NCBI GenBank assembly: GCA_965203855.1
Contig: CBDBDN010000007.1
Span: 229,568-293,567, forward strand
Reading direction: 5' to 3'
From: Bin87 sp965203855
GTDB taxonomy: Bacteria > Chloroflexota > Dehalococcoidia > Lucifugimonadales > UBA3495
Length of the DNA stretch: 64,000 nt
Each line of letters starts with the position of its first letter. Position 1 is the first letter of the stretch. A program made the translations under genes and the position numbers. This document shows positions 48,879-57,536 of the stretch, in pieces. Under the pieces are notes generated by a model, which was not told the origin of the DNA, searched no databases, and saw only the letters and a program-made list of their open reading frames with translations.

Positions 48879-48961
48879 AATGGCGACATTCTACCAAAAG
48901 ACTGCGGCTTGCGGGGCAAAGTTGGTCCGATTTTTGTCATTGCCCCACAATCGGGCGGGCG

Positions 48962-49738
48962 TCAGCCCCGGTCGGGAATGATTTGCACTTTGCGGCCCTC
49001 GCCGTAGCCCACGCTTTCGGTGCGGATGCCCTCCCGTTCCCCCAGATACATATGAATGACCCGGCGGTCGTAGGGCGTCATCGGCTCCAGCGTAATGCCC
49101 CGTCCGGTTTGCGCCACCCGGTTGGCCACCCGGTCGGCCATTTCCCGCAGCGAATCCTCCCGGCGCTGGCGGTACTGCTCCACATCCAGCGACACCCGGA
49201 CTTCCTCCTCAAACTGCTGCCGCACGATGCTTTGGACGATGAACTGCAATGATTGCAGCGTGTTGCCGCGCCGTCCAATCAGCAAGCCGGAATCCGGGCC
49301 GGCGATGTCAATCACCGGGCCGCCGGCCGCATCGTCAAAATCGGAGCGCAGCGCCACATCCACATCGGCGCCCACATATTGCAAAATGCGTTCTACCGAC
49401 TGCACCGCTGCTTCCGCCGGAGTGCCGGCCGTTGTAGCCGGCGCCGATGCCGGGGTTGGCGCATCCGCCGGCAGTGCGCCGTTATCGGAGTCGTCAGTGG
49501 AGTCGGCGGCGGGGGAGTCGGCAGCGTCAAGGGCATCGGCGGCGGCGGGTTGGGCGGATGCCCCGGCATCCCGGCGGGTAACCCGGACTTCGGCCATTTC
49601 GCCGCCGATGCCCAGGAACCCCTGCCGTCCCCTATTTAGTATTTCGACCTCGACCGCGCTGCGGTCGACGCCGAGCGCCGCGAGCGCCAGCTCTTCGGCT
49701 TCTTCTACGGTCCGACCCGCCTGAATTATTTCCTGCAT
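48962..49738 (-). CDS. jag: RNA-binding protein Jag/KhpB (SpoIIIJ-associated)
   Basis: 258 residues. Jag_N domain (EAEELALAALGVDRSAVEVEILNRGRQGFLGIG), an Ala/Asp/Pro low-complexity linker (residues about 60-120), a KH domain (GPDSGLLIGRRGNTLQSLQFIVQ) and an R3H domain (ITLEPMTPYDRRVIHMYL). It binds RNA and is linked to cell elongation and division. The first 107 nt overlap the 3' end of yidC in another frame. Confidence 0.92.
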   Translation of the reverse strand: MQEIIQAGRTVEEAEELALAALGVDRSAVEVEILNRGRQGFLGIGGEMAEVRVTRRDAGASAQPAAADALDAADSPAADSTDDSDNGALPADAPTPASAPATTAGTPAEAAVQSVERILQYVGADVDVALRSDFDDAAGGPVIDIAGPDSGLLIGRRGNTLQSLQFIVQSIVRQQFEEEVRVSLDVEQYRQRREDSLREMADRVANRVAQTGRGITLEPMTPYDRRVIHMYLGEREGIRTESVGYGEGRKVQIIPDRG

Positions 49739-50558
49739 CGCTTACATTCTCCTGTGAGTTGGCGGCGGCCGGCGCCGGCGCTGCCGCCGCATCATCGCCG
49801 CGTTTCGGGAACAGCGGGAACAGCGGCCCCCACCCCGTTATAAAGTACTGAATTCCGATGCCGATGATGTTGGACACTACCCAATACAGGGGCAGCCCGC
49901 TGGGCCAACCCAGCGAAAACGCCCCCAGAAATATGGGCATCATCCACAGCATCATCGTCTGGCTGGACTGCTGCCGCGGATCCGGCGACGGCATCTGCGT
50001 CATCTTTTGCTGCACCCAAGTGGACGCCGCTACCAGTATCGGCATCACGATAGGCGACGGGTCGGGCTGGCTCAAGTCCAGCCACAGGAACTGGCTGTTC
50101 ACCGGCGCAGCGGCGTGGATCGGCACAAAGGTGATCCACGGATACAGCTTGTCGGAAAGGTTGACCAGATCCTCCGGGTTGTTGAACAGCGTCTGGATCA
50201 GCACCCGGAACAGCCCAATCAGAATGGGCATCTGCACGATGAGCGGCCCCAGGCAGCCTACCGGGCTGACGCCGCTTTCCCGGTACAGGCGCATCGTTTC
50301 CTGCGATATACGCTGCCGGTCGCCGGCGTAGCGTTCCTGGATTTCCCGCACCCGCGGCTGCAACCCGGTCATGGCGCGCATCTGCCGCACCTGCCGCACC
50401 GTTAGCGGGATGGTTACCACCCGCACCAGCACGGTGAACGCAATAATGGCAATCCCCATCTGCGAAAAGCACAGCACATACAACACCAGCAAGGTGTTGA
50501 GCATGGGCCGGATGATGACCTCGTTCCAGAGGAGGATGAATATGGAGAAAAATTCCAC
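49632..50558 (-). CDS. yidC: Membrane protein insertase YidC/Oxa1
   Basis: 308 residues, the short form typical of Gram-positive-like lineages. Five membrane segments, with the conserved positively charged groove residue in TVLVRVVTIPLTVRQVR, then the loop helix AMTGLQPRVREIQERYAGDRQRISQETMRLYRESG and VSPVGCLGPLIVQMPILIGLFR. A last segment (GLPLYWVVSNIIGIGIQYF) follows. The C-terminal tail is strongly basic (RRRSRRAGARGARRRPQRG), suited to ribosome contact, and is encoded in the overlap with jag. Confidence 0.94.
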   Translation of the reverse strand: MEFFSIFILLWNEVIIRPMLNTLLVLYVLCFSQMGIAIIAFTVLVRVVTIPLTVRQVRQMRAMTGLQPRVREIQERYAGDRQRISQETMRLYRESGVSPVGCLGPLIVQMPILIGLFRVLIQTLFNNPEDLVNLSDKLYPWITFVPIHAAAPVNSQFLWLDLSQPDPSPIVMPILVAASTWVQQKMTQMPSPDPRQQSSQTMMLWMMPIFLGAFSLGWPSGLPLYWVVSNIIGIGIQYFITGWGPLFPLFPKRGDDAAAAPAPAAANSQENVSDAGNNSGGSDRRRSRRAGARGARRRPQRGRGRNTK

Positions 50559-50591
50559 TTGCGGTCGTCCTGTTTTCTATCGTCCCGTGTA

Positions 50592-51866
50592 CTAGCGAGC
50601 AGGACAGTCGCCGGCGCCGCCCCGGTTCTCCCGGGCGTCATAGCACCATTCAATGCCCAAGCCGGACGACGCCCGCATCCGCCGCACCGTGCCGTCGTCG
50701 GAGCCGACATACACGGCGTCGGGCAGTGCGGAGCCGCCGGCGCCGGGTGTGCGCGGCGTCGTCAGCGGCGCCTTGATTTCTGCGTTGCCCACGCGCAGCG
50801 AAGTCAATACCTGCGCCGAGGCGGTTTCGGCAGTCCTCAGCAGCGCCAGTGTGCCGTCCATCGTGGCCACCGCCAGCCCGCGTTCTACCAAAACCGGGTC
50901 GGATACGATGGGCGCGCCTAGATCCTGCTCCCACAGCAGGCTGCCGTTTTCATCCAGCGCATATACCTTGCCGTCCATCGCCGGCGCGAATATCGTCCGT
51001 CCCGACGCTATCGGAGAGGCCCACCACCAGTTGCCGGCCCCAAACTGCCAGCGCACATCCCCGCTTCGCAGCCCCAGCGCATACAGCTGCCGGTCAAAAG
51101 AGCCGACAATCAGCATCTCCTTATGAATGAGGGGCTTGGCGACGACTGCGCCGCCGGTTTCATACTGCCAATCCACCGCGCCGGTGTTCAAGTCCAGCGC
51201 GTAAATTGTGCCGGCCTGGGTTCCGAAATAAGCCTTGCCGCCGCGCAGTACGGGGGTTGACCAGATTTCGCCGCCGGCCGGGAAAGGCGACCATTCCAGC
51301 GGCTCGCCGGTAATGGCGCTGTAGGCGTACAGGTTGCCGTCCTCGGAACCGACGGCGACGATGCGGCCGGCCTCGTCCAGGGCCGGGCTGCCCACCAGGG
51401 GCGGTATCTCGTCCGTGGTAACCGGCGGATTGCGCCAGGCCGTGCCTACTGTTCCGGCGCTTTCCGGGCGTTCCATAGCGTATAGGTAGCCGTCAATGCC
51501 CGCTACATAAATATGCTGGAGGCCCACCGCCGGCGGGTTGTAGGAACCCAGAAATCCCTGCTCTCCGCCAATCGTTGACCGCGCGCGCTGCCCGACGCCC
51601 TCAATGCCGAAGTCGTCCAGCGCCAGCAGCTGCCCGTCCAGCGTGGTGATGTACACGGCGGCATCGTTGCCCGCGGCCACGGCGCCCCAGCCTTGGGTTG
51701 ACGCCCCCAGGTTGGGCGTGCAGGCCGCCGCCAGTCCTAATGCCATCAAACCTAACGCCGTCAAAACCGGCAGCAGCCACCGGGATGGCGTCCGGGCTGC
51801 CGATGCGACGGCGGCGGCGATTCCGGCTGCCGTCAGGTTGCGGGAGGGCGGGAGATTATCAATCAT
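50592..51866 (-). CDS. PQQ-repeat beta-propeller lipoprotein
   Basis: 424 residues from ATG 51866 (MIDNLPPSRN). A late hydrophobic segment ends in lipobox LGLAAAC, so the protein is exported and lipid-anchored. The rest is a beta-propeller of PQQ-like blades: ITTLDGQLLALD, AGIDGYLYAM, VGSEDGNLYAYSAITGE, FGTQAGTIYALDLNTGAVDWQYETGG, GSFDRQLYALGLRSGDVRWQFG and APAMDGKVYALDENGSLLWEQ. BamB and other quality-control factors share this fold. Its position between yidD and yidC is unusual and suggests a role with inserted or exported proteins. Confidence 0.82.
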   Translation of the reverse strand: MIDNLPPSRNLTAAGIAAAVASAARTPSRWLLPVLTALGLMALGLAAACTPNLGASTQGWGAVAAGNDAAVYITTLDGQLLALDDFGIEGVGQRARSTIGGEQGFLGSYNPPAVGLQHIYVAGIDGYLYAMERPESAGTVGTAWRNPPVTTDEIPPLVGSPALDEAGRIVAVGSEDGNLYAYSAITGEPLEWSPFPAGGEIWSTPVLRGGKAYFGTQAGTIYALDLNTGAVDWQYETGGAVVAKPLIHKEMLIVGSFDRQLYALGLRSGDVRWQFGAGNWWWASPIASGRTIFAPAMDGKVYALDENGSLLWEQDLGAPIVSDPVLVERGLAVATMDGTLALLRTAETASAQVLTSLRVGNAEIKAPLTTPRTPGAGGSALPDAVYVGSDDGTVRRMRASSGLGIEWCYDARENRGGAGDCPAR

Positions 51867-51901
51867 AACGATTTGGCAATTCAAGATGCGCCGCAAGTCA
51901 A

Positions 51902-52111
51902 TCAGAGCACCGGGTCATAGCCGCGGCCGCCGTAGGGACGACAGCGGGACAGCCGCCGCAGCCCCAGCCAGCCGCCTCTGATGACGCCGTACCGCCGCAC
52001 CGCATCCGCAGCGTACTGCGAACAGCTGGGTTCGTAGCGGCAAACCGCCGGCAGATATGGCGATACCGCCTGCTGATAACAGCGGATGGCTAATACCACG
52101 ACGGCGCTCAC
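51902..52111 (-). CDS. yidD: Membrane protein insertion efficiency factor YidD
   Basis: 69 residues. Conserved core RCYQQAVSPYLPAVCRYEPSCSQYAADAVRRYGVIRGGWLGLRRLSRCRPYGGRGYDPV, an amphipathic protein that aids YidC-dependent insertion. It overlaps the rnpA stop by 4 nt. Confidence 0.95.
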   Translation of the reverse strand: MSAVVVLAIRCYQQAVSPYLPAVCRYEPSCSQYAADAVRRYGVIRGGWLGLRRLSRCRPYGGRGYDPVL

Positions 52112-52533
52112 GGCAGCGGCTCCCGGCTATGCTCCGCCCGGTTATATTCCGGCGGACGGCCATTTGAAGCGCGGTCATTCACGGCCGGTTCAACTGATGG
52201 ACTAGCCGCAGCGATATTGGCGCGTCGCCACAGGTTACGCGCCGCCCGGTCCAGGCGGGAAAAGTCGGCGGCGCCGGCGCTGCGCCGGGCAATCAGGACG
52301 GTATCCCAGCCGGGCATAGTGGGCATGGCGCGCGCCAGTTCTCGCAGACGGCGTTTCGTGCGGTTGCGTATTACCGCATTGCCGACGCGTTTGCCGGCCA
52401 CGAAGCAGAAACGGCTGTAATCCAGTCCGTTAGGCAGCGTCCGCAGCACCAGCAGGTCGTTGGCGATGCTGCGGCCGCGGGCGTGCACTTCGGAAATGCG
52501 CGCGCTGGCGGCGAGGCGATAGCGTCGCTGCAT
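52108..52533 (-). CDS. rnpA: RNase P protein component
   Basis: 141 residues from ATG 52533 (MQRRYRLAASARISEV). The RNA-binding signature is KRVGNAVIRNRTKRRLRE, preceded by FCFVAG. It assists the RNase P RNA encoded at 11858-12346. The last 35 residues (PSVEPAVNDRASNGRPPEY) extend past the usual end. The gene follows rpmH in the conserved order. Confidence 0.93.
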   Translation of the reverse strand: MQRRYRLAASARISEVHARGRSIANDLLVLRTLPNGLDYSRFCFVAGKRVGNAVIRNRTKRRLRELARAMPTMPGWDTVLIARRSAGAADFSRLDRAARNLWRRANIAAASPSVEPAVNDRASNGRPPEYNRAEHSREPLP

Positions 52534-52577
52534 CAGGCAGAGCGGGCCGGCAACGGCTGCGGCAGGCAAGACGGCAA

Positions 52578-52715
52578 TCAGACGGTCAGCCGCCGGCGGC
52601 CCTTGAACCGTCGCCGGCGCAGCACCGCGCGGCCATCCGAAGTACTGGAACGAGAGCGAAAGCCGTGCACACGGGCGCGGCGGCGCTTTTTAGGCTGATA
52701 AGTGCGTTTTGGCAT
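52578..52715 (-). CDS. rpmH: 50S ribosomal protein L34
   Basis: 45 residues: MPKRTYQPKKRRRARVHGFR, then SRSSTSDGRAVLRRRRFKGR and a final RRLTV. Found by reading the minus strand upstream of rnpA; it is too short to stand out otherwise. First gene of rpmH-rnpA-yidD-yidC-jag. No dnaA or origin-like DnaA-box cluster is visible upstream. Confidence 0.95.
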   Translation of the reverse strand: MPKRTYQPKKRRRARVHGFRSRSSTSDGRAVLRRRRFKGRRRLTV

Positions 52716-52733
52716 ATCCGACTCCGGCTGACC

Positions 52734-52761
52734 AGTGTACTCGGTAACCCGCCCGGCGTCA
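52734..52761 (-). promoter_or_regulatory. Promoter of the rpmH operon
   Basis: Minus strand TTGACG (52756-52761), a 16-bp spacer, and TACACT (52734-52739), giving a leader of about 12 nt before the rpmH start codon. Confidence 0.65.
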
Positions 52762-52910
52762 ACGCCATTTTAGCCCGGCATTCTCAACCCGCAGCGATAA
52801 TGGATTTTGCGCCCAATTGCGGGCAGACTAGCGCTACTGAATACACCAGCATGGCCGCGCTCCTATCAGGAACAGTTCAGCCGGATAAGCGCAGCCTGAG
52901 GTTATGCTCT

Positions 52911-53495
52911 TTACCCTTGAAACTGGTGGGGCTGTGCCCGGTGAAAAGGACTTCCATCGCAACTTGCTGCGTAGCGGCCAGTTTTTTCATGGTTGGTCAG
53001 CCCTAATTGTTGGGCGCGCGCATTGATTATGACATATGCCGCATCTTGGTATTCAGGATAATCCTGCGCGATAAAGCCCAGTGCCAGAATACCGCCCATC
53101 CGCACCGTTTCATATGGGCTACCCACTAATTCCACAGCGTCGTTAAATCGTTGCGCGGTGTTGCTCTTTACCGTCGCTTCCGCCGTTTGCATTGCCGCTG
53201 CTGCGGTAGCTTCGGCGGCCCCGGCCCGGCGGCGCGTTATCCAAAGCTGGACTGCGATGAACACCGCCGTAACCGCGATGGCGTTAAATTCCAAAAGCTG
53301 GAGCGTTTTGACGCCGATGCTTTTGGCTAAATCCGATACCACGCCCGGCAATCCGGGAATGCGATAGGCGATCCATATCAGTGCGGTTATGATGATATAC
53401 AGCGCAACCGCCGCCAGCAACGCCCCGAAAACGGTGGGCATCAGATTTTTCAATCCGCACCATGTTTTCCAGATTGCCGCAGTCAATGTTCGCAC
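52911..53495 (-). CDS. Membrane protein, N-terminal part of a pentapeptide-repeat-type family, probably truncated
   Basis: 194 residues. Two membrane segments (FGALLAAVALYIIITALIWIA and LLEFNAIAVTAVFIAVQLWI), then a helix rich in Ala/Thr. The segment AQRFNDAVELVGSPYETVRMGGILALGFIAQDYPEYQDAAYVII closely follows the pattern that precedes pentapeptide repeats in many two-pass membrane proteins. No repeats follow; the frame ends after about 30 unrelated residues. It appears to have lost its C-terminal domain. Confidence 0.5.
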   Translation of the reverse strand: MRTLTAAIWKTWCGLKNLMPTVFGALLAAVALYIIITALIWIAYRIPGLPGVVSDLAKSIGVKTLQLLEFNAIAVTAVFIAVQLWITRRRAGAAEATAAAAMQTAEATVKSNTAQRFNDAVELVGSPYETVRMGGILALGFIAQDYPEYQDAAYVIINARAQQLGLTNHEKTGRYAASCDGSPFHRAQPHQFQG

Positions 53496-53655
53496 CCCTT
53501 GATCCGCAGTTGCTGGCGCCGTTTGCGGATGAATGCCGTCGCCCCCGCATTATAGCATCCGCATCCCGCAGTGGTTGGCAAACAAAAGGGGGCAACGCAT
53601 ACTGCGTCGCCCCCAACTGTTCGGAGCCGGCGGGGCCGGCAATGCCGGTTGTCGC

Positions 53656-54459
53656 CTACTTCTGGTTGGCGCCTACCAGAGCCCACGCCTTTTCCTCCAT
53701 TGCGGGGAGGACGGCCTGCACCAGGTTGTTGTCCAGGCCGGCGGCCACGGTGGGATAGCCGGCGCGGTCAATCATATTGGCCAGATTGCCGGACTTGAAC
53801 TGCTCCAGCGTCCAGGTAAGGGTATGGCCGCTGGTGGTGGTGTCCCAGTAAATGCGGACATCCTGGTTGCGCGGGCCATAGTGGTAATGGGGCGCAATCT
53901 CGAAGCAGTCAAAGGCCAGCAGCTCAAACTCCTGCCCCAGGTGGTCGGTGAGGACATGGATGGCCACGCCGCGGTCGTTGGCGGCGCCGATGTTGTCGCG
54001 GAACTCCACGCCGAAGCGGATATTGCCGGCTTCGTAGATGTGGTCGCCGCGGAAGTGGGTTACGGTGCGGCGCTCGTCCTTGGACTTGGACAAGGCGCAG
54101 GCTTCCACTTCGTCCATTTTAATCTGGTCCACCGGGTTGGACTCTACGGCGGCGGCCAGGTCGTCGTACCCGGCGCGGCGCGCCATGGCCGGCAGGTTGG
54201 TGCGGATGTTGTTCAGCGTCCAGCCCAGCGGGTTGCCGACGGTAGTCTTGTCCATATGCAGCCGGATGTTCATGTTCTCCGGCCCGTAGTGGTAATGCGG
54301 ATCCTGGTCGAAGCAGTCAAAGCGCAGGATTTCGGTGTCCTGGCCGCTGACGTCGGCGTACACCTGCACCATCAGGCCCTGGTCAGGCATAATCTCCCGG
54401 CGATAGGACAGGGCTACGTCCACCGGCCCGACATTGATGATGGTATCTCCCTTTTCCAT
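53656..54459 (-). CDS. Protein with two copies of an FDCF..PHYHYGP domain, function unknown
   Basis: 267 residues, soluble, no signal peptide. It is an internal duplication of about 110 residues. Repeat 1 has EILRFDCFDQDPHYHYGPEN, NIRLHMDKT and GWTLNNIRTNLPAMARRAGYDDLAAAVE. Repeat 2 has ELLAFDCFEIAPHYHYGPRN, VRIYWDTT and WTLEQFKSGNLANMIDRAGYPTVAAGLD. The His-Tyr-His clusters could bind a metal. I do not know a named function. It stands alone with about 300 nt on both sides. Confidence 0.7.
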   Translation of the reverse strand: MEKGDTIINVGPVDVALSYRREIMPDQGLMVQVYADVSGQDTEILRFDCFDQDPHYHYGPENMNIRLHMDKTTVGNPLGWTLNNIRTNLPAMARRAGYDDLAAAVESNPVDQIKMDEVEACALSKSKDERRTVTHFRGDHIYEAGNIRFGVEFRDNIGAANDRGVAIHVLTDHLGQEFELLAFDCFEIAPHYHYGPRNQDVRIYWDTTTSGHTLTWTLEQFKSGNLANMIDRAGYPTVAAGLDNNLVQAVLPAMEEKAWALVGANQK

Positions 54460-54794
54460 TGCGTCCTCCTCTGGCGAGACGATTTTGCTGCGGGTAAAGC
54501 GGACAGCCGGCTGACAGGCTGCCGCTGGCCCCGGCGATTATTGCGGAATTATAGCACTGCCGACGGACTTGGCAAGCACTGCCGCCAAGAATGCGGGCTT
54601 GCGGATTTGGGCGATTTTAGCGGCAAATGCGCTCCGGCAGCCCGCTCCGGGCATCCCCAGGGCGGTATAGAGGGCGTATAATGTCGGCTGTCGCCGCCGC
54701 CTCCGCATCGCCGGATTATCAGCCAACCCGGATTATCAGCTAGCATTATTATTCGGCCCGGATTACCAGCCCGGGCTGCCAACCAGGAGTTGCC

Positions 54795-55481
54795 GTGCCT
54801 ACGCGCCGCGCCGAAATTACCGCCGATTTCCCCGGCGCCGACTACCCTCCAGGCATCCGCGTCCGTTTCACCGACCGCAGCGGCGCCGCCGTATCCGGCG
54901 TAGTGGCGGGGCTGCGCCTGCGGTATGCCGAAATCGCGTCCGATGACGGCGCGCTGTGGAGCGTGCCGTATGCCGCGCTGCGCTACGACGGCGAATTCCG
55001 CGCCCCGGAATGTACCCTGCCACAGGTTGCGGAGCTGGCCGAGGACTTGCTGGCGCAGCACCGGGGCCGGGGCGGGCTGTCACAGGGATGGCAATTCGGC
55101 TTTGACCTGGCCCCAGCGCGTGCCGGCGTGTGCAATTATACGGAGCAGCGCATCCGTCTCTCCGTAACTTATTGCTTAAAGGCGTCCCGCGCCGAAATTG
55201 CGGACACCGTGCTGCACGAAATCGCCCATGCCATCGTCGGACATCGCCATCATCACGATGCGGTGTGGAAAGCCAAGGCGCGGGCAATCGGCTGCCAGGG
55301 GGAACGCTGCCATCGGGTGCCGCACACGGCGGCGCGCTGGGTGGGACGCTGCGGCTGCGGGCAGGAATGGTTCCGGCATAAGTTGCAGCGCAAAATGCGG
55401 CGCAACCGGATTTGCGTCAAATGCCGGGGCGTCATAACCTGGCAGCACAATGACGGCGCAACGCTGCCGAGTATGCTATAA
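54795..55481 (+). CDS. SprT-like zinc metalloprotease
   Basis: 228 residues from GTG 54795, with AGGAG 6 nt upstream. The active site is TVLHEIAHAIVGHRHHHDAVWK (HExxH plus a third His). A C-terminal zinc ribbon follows (CGCGQEWFRHK..RICVKCRG). The first 85 residues are an extra domain (FPGADYPPGIRVRFTDRSG..). SprT/Spartan relatives degrade DNA-crosslinked proteins in eukaryotes; the bacterial role is unclear. The upstream gap (54460-54794) has a TATAAT at 54677 and three short CCGGATTATCAGC repeats. Confidence 0.82.
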   Translation: MPTRRAEITADFPGADYPPGIRVRFTDRSGAAVSGVVAGLRLRYAEIASDDGALWSVPYAALRYDGEFRAPECTLPQVAELAEDLLAQHRGRGGLSQGWQFGFDLAPARAGVCNYTEQRIRLSVTYCLKASRAEIADTVLHEIAHAIVGHRHHHDAVWKAKARAIGCQGERCHRVPHTAARWVGRCGCGQEWFRHKLQRKMRRNRICVKCRGVITWQHNDGATLPSML

Positions 55482-55482
55482 T
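55474..55482 (+). promoter_or_regulatory. Extended -10 promoter (TGCTATAAT)
   Basis: TATAAT at 55477-55482 with TG one base upstream, inside the end of the SprT-like gene and about 65 nt before the coiled-coil gene. Confidence 0.5.
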
Positions 55483-55545
55483 GCCGACTGCATCGCTAAT
55501 CCTGTAACGGATTATTCTGCCCGCTCCGCAAGGATATACGGCCCT

Positions 55546-56031
55546 ATGGAACTGACCCTGAACGGCGTAACCGTTGCCATCATCAGCCTCGGCGTGCTGA
55601 TACTGCTCGCCGTGATTGGCGGCCACATGACTTTGGTATTCCGGGTAAGCCGGCTGCCGACGCGGGAGGAGCTGTACGCAGTCCGCGACGAAGCGCGGCA
55701 GGATGCCGTGTCCATTCGCGCCGAATTCCGCCAGGAAATGGCGGCAATGCGAGAGGAATTCCGCCGGGATATGGCGGCAATGCGGGAGGAACTACGGCAG
55801 GAATTCCGGCAAGAAATGGTCACAATGCGCTTGGAAATGCGGCAGGAATTCCGCCAGGATATGGCCGCAATGCGCGAGGAGCTCCGCCAGGAATTCCGTC
55901 AAGATATGGCGGTGTTGCGCGAGGACCTGCTAACCGCCATTCGCGAAAGCGAAGCGCGCATTATCAGCGCCATCATCAACCACCGGCACCCGACGCCGGA
56001 CGGCCCGCCAATTTTCCTCACGCCCTCCTGA
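55546..56031 (+). CDS. Single-pass membrane protein with an 11-residue-repeat coiled coil
   Basis: 161 residues from ATG 55546 (MELTLNGVTVAII). One TM helix (residues 9-28) is followed by a basic stretch and a coiled coil. The coil is built of near-identical units: EFRQEMAAMRE, EFRRDMAAMRE, EFRQEMVTMRL, EFRQDMAAMRE and EFRQDMAVLRE, some separated by ELRQ or EMRQ. Eleven-residue units form hendecad coils. The DNA repeats are also close (33 or 45 bp), so copy number may vary. No family name can be given. Confidence 0.65.
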   Translation: MELTLNGVTVAIISLGVLILLAVIGGHMTLVFRVSRLPTREELYAVRDEARQDAVSIRAEFRQEMAAMREEFRRDMAAMREELRQEFRQEMVTMRLEMRQEFRQDMAAMREELRQEFRQDMAVLREDLLTAIRESEARIISAIINHRHPTPDGPPIFLTPS

Positions 56032-56060
56032 CCCGGCGCGCGCTATTCTCCTAATGTGCA

Positions 56061-57536
56061 ATGCGCCGAAAGACGCCATTCCCAATGCCCTTCCTCAAAG
56101 ACATTTTCAACCGGCTGCCGCTCATCCTGCTGGCGGCGGCGCTGCTGCTGTCCGCTTTTGTTTATGGCGCAGCAGTGGGCCGATATGAAGTGTTCCCTTT
56201 TGGTTTCATCCGCGACGGTTTAAAGACGGGGCGTTTGCTGTTGCAAGAAGCGCCCCAACTGGCCGATGATGGCGATTTCGTCCGATTTGCCGACCTGCCG
56301 CCTGACGCTGTGGCAGCCAGCCGGCTGGCGGATACTGCGGGGGGGGGCGGACGGCTGGAGGCCCCGATATTGTGGACGGGCGGCAAGTTTCAGTTTCTGG
56401 AGCTATGCCCCGAGTATGGCTGCATAGCAGTAGAGTTCAGCGAAACCGGCGCAGTAACTCACTTTTGGCCATTGCGACCGGATGAACTGGAGCGGGCATC
56501 CAACGCCGGCGCTCTTGACGAGTATCCTTACGAGTTCGCCCCTACGCACTCGTTTGCCAGAGATATTAATGTCGACAGTGTGAAACGCTATGCTAACGGC
56601 GACTTGCTGGTGATATTCATCAACAGCGATACCTCTTTTCCGTGGGGCGCCGGCGTCGCCCGGATTGACCCGGAAGGGCATCCGATATGGTTCCGCCGTG
56701 ATTACAGCCATCACTGGGGGCTGCTGCTGCCCGACGGCACGGCGCTGGTTCCTAGTATGCGTATCAGCAGCGAACCCATTTCCCAATCAGATTTAGGAAC
56801 TTGGCGCACACGCCGTTTTGACTGCGATACCGGCAAAGCAATGCTGGATATGATAAACATTATTGACGGGTCGGGGAATCTGATCCGCAGCATCGATGTG
56901 GTTGACGCTATGGCGAAATCTCCTTTTGACGCTATTTTAGAAATGTCCAGCGGCGTTTGCAATCCTTTGCATATGAACTACATTGATATAGTCGGCGACG
57001 ACGTCGCAGGACTGGCGAATATCGCGCCGGGCGACCTGATACTTTCCTGGCGCAATGTGAACGCTTTTGCGATTATGGACGGCAATGACTACCGGGTTAA
57101 GCGGGTAATAACTGGGCCGTTTATTGGCCAGCACAGCGTACAGCACTGGAAAGGTTCCAAATTTCTGATGTTTGACAATTTTCATTGGGATGACGAAAGC
57201 AGGCGCATTTCCCGGCTGCTGGAAATTGATCTTGCCGACGGCAGTCACCGCGCCATATTCCCCAACGCCGCCACCCCTGAAAACCTGCGCCTTTTCACCA
57301 GACCCGGCGGCAATGTCAGCATATCGCCCGACCGGGAAAGCGCTATAGTATCTTTCTCAATCCCCGGAATAGCGGTAAGAGTGCGCCTTTCCGACGGCCG
57401 CGTTCTAGGAACTTTCAACCATGTGCATGATGTTTCAAGCGCAGAGCAGTTCCCGGAACAGCGTCATACACAATCGGGGATATTCGATCTTCGCGGCGTG
57501 GATTACATTAACCCTGATGCAAATGGAGCGAACTGA
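56061..57536 (+). CDS. Arylsulfotransferase (ASST)-like membrane-anchored protein
   Basis: 491 residues. An N-terminal signal anchor (LPLILLAAALLLSAFVYGAAV) is followed by a large beta-propeller-like exported domain. The stretch PIWFRRDYSHHWGLLLPDGTALVPS, then CNPLHMNYIDIVGDD, DLILSWRNVNAFAIMD and IGQHSVQHWKGSKFLMFDNFHWDD match the arylsulfotransferase pattern, where His residues carry the sulfate. A G9 run at 56339-56347 encodes GGGG early in the exported domain. It overlaps a small membrane protein gene by 1 nt and lies near a PAPS-type sulfotransferase. Confidence 0.65.
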   Translation: MRRKTPFPMPFLKDIFNRLPLILLAAALLLSAFVYGAAVGRYEVFPFGFIRDGLKTGRLLLQEAPQLADDGDFVRFADLPPDAVAASRLADTAGGGGRLEAPILWTGGKFQFLELCPEYGCIAVEFSETGAVTHFWPLRPDELERASNAGALDEYPYEFAPTHSFARDINVDSVKRYANGDLLVIFINSDTSFPWGAGVARIDPEGHPIWFRRDYSHHWGLLLPDGTALVPSMRISSEPISQSDLGTWRTRRFDCDTGKAMLDMINIIDGSGNLIRSIDVVDAMAKSPFDAILEMSSGVCNPLHMNYIDIVGDDVAGLANIAPGDLILSWRNVNAFAIMDGNDYRVKRVITGPFIGQHSVQHWKGSKFLMFDNFHWDDESRRISRLLEIDLADGSHRAIFPNAATPENLRLFTRPGGNVSISPDRESAIVSFSIPGIAVRVRLSDGRVLGTFNHVHDVSSAEQFPEQRHTQSGIFDLRGVDYINPDANGAN

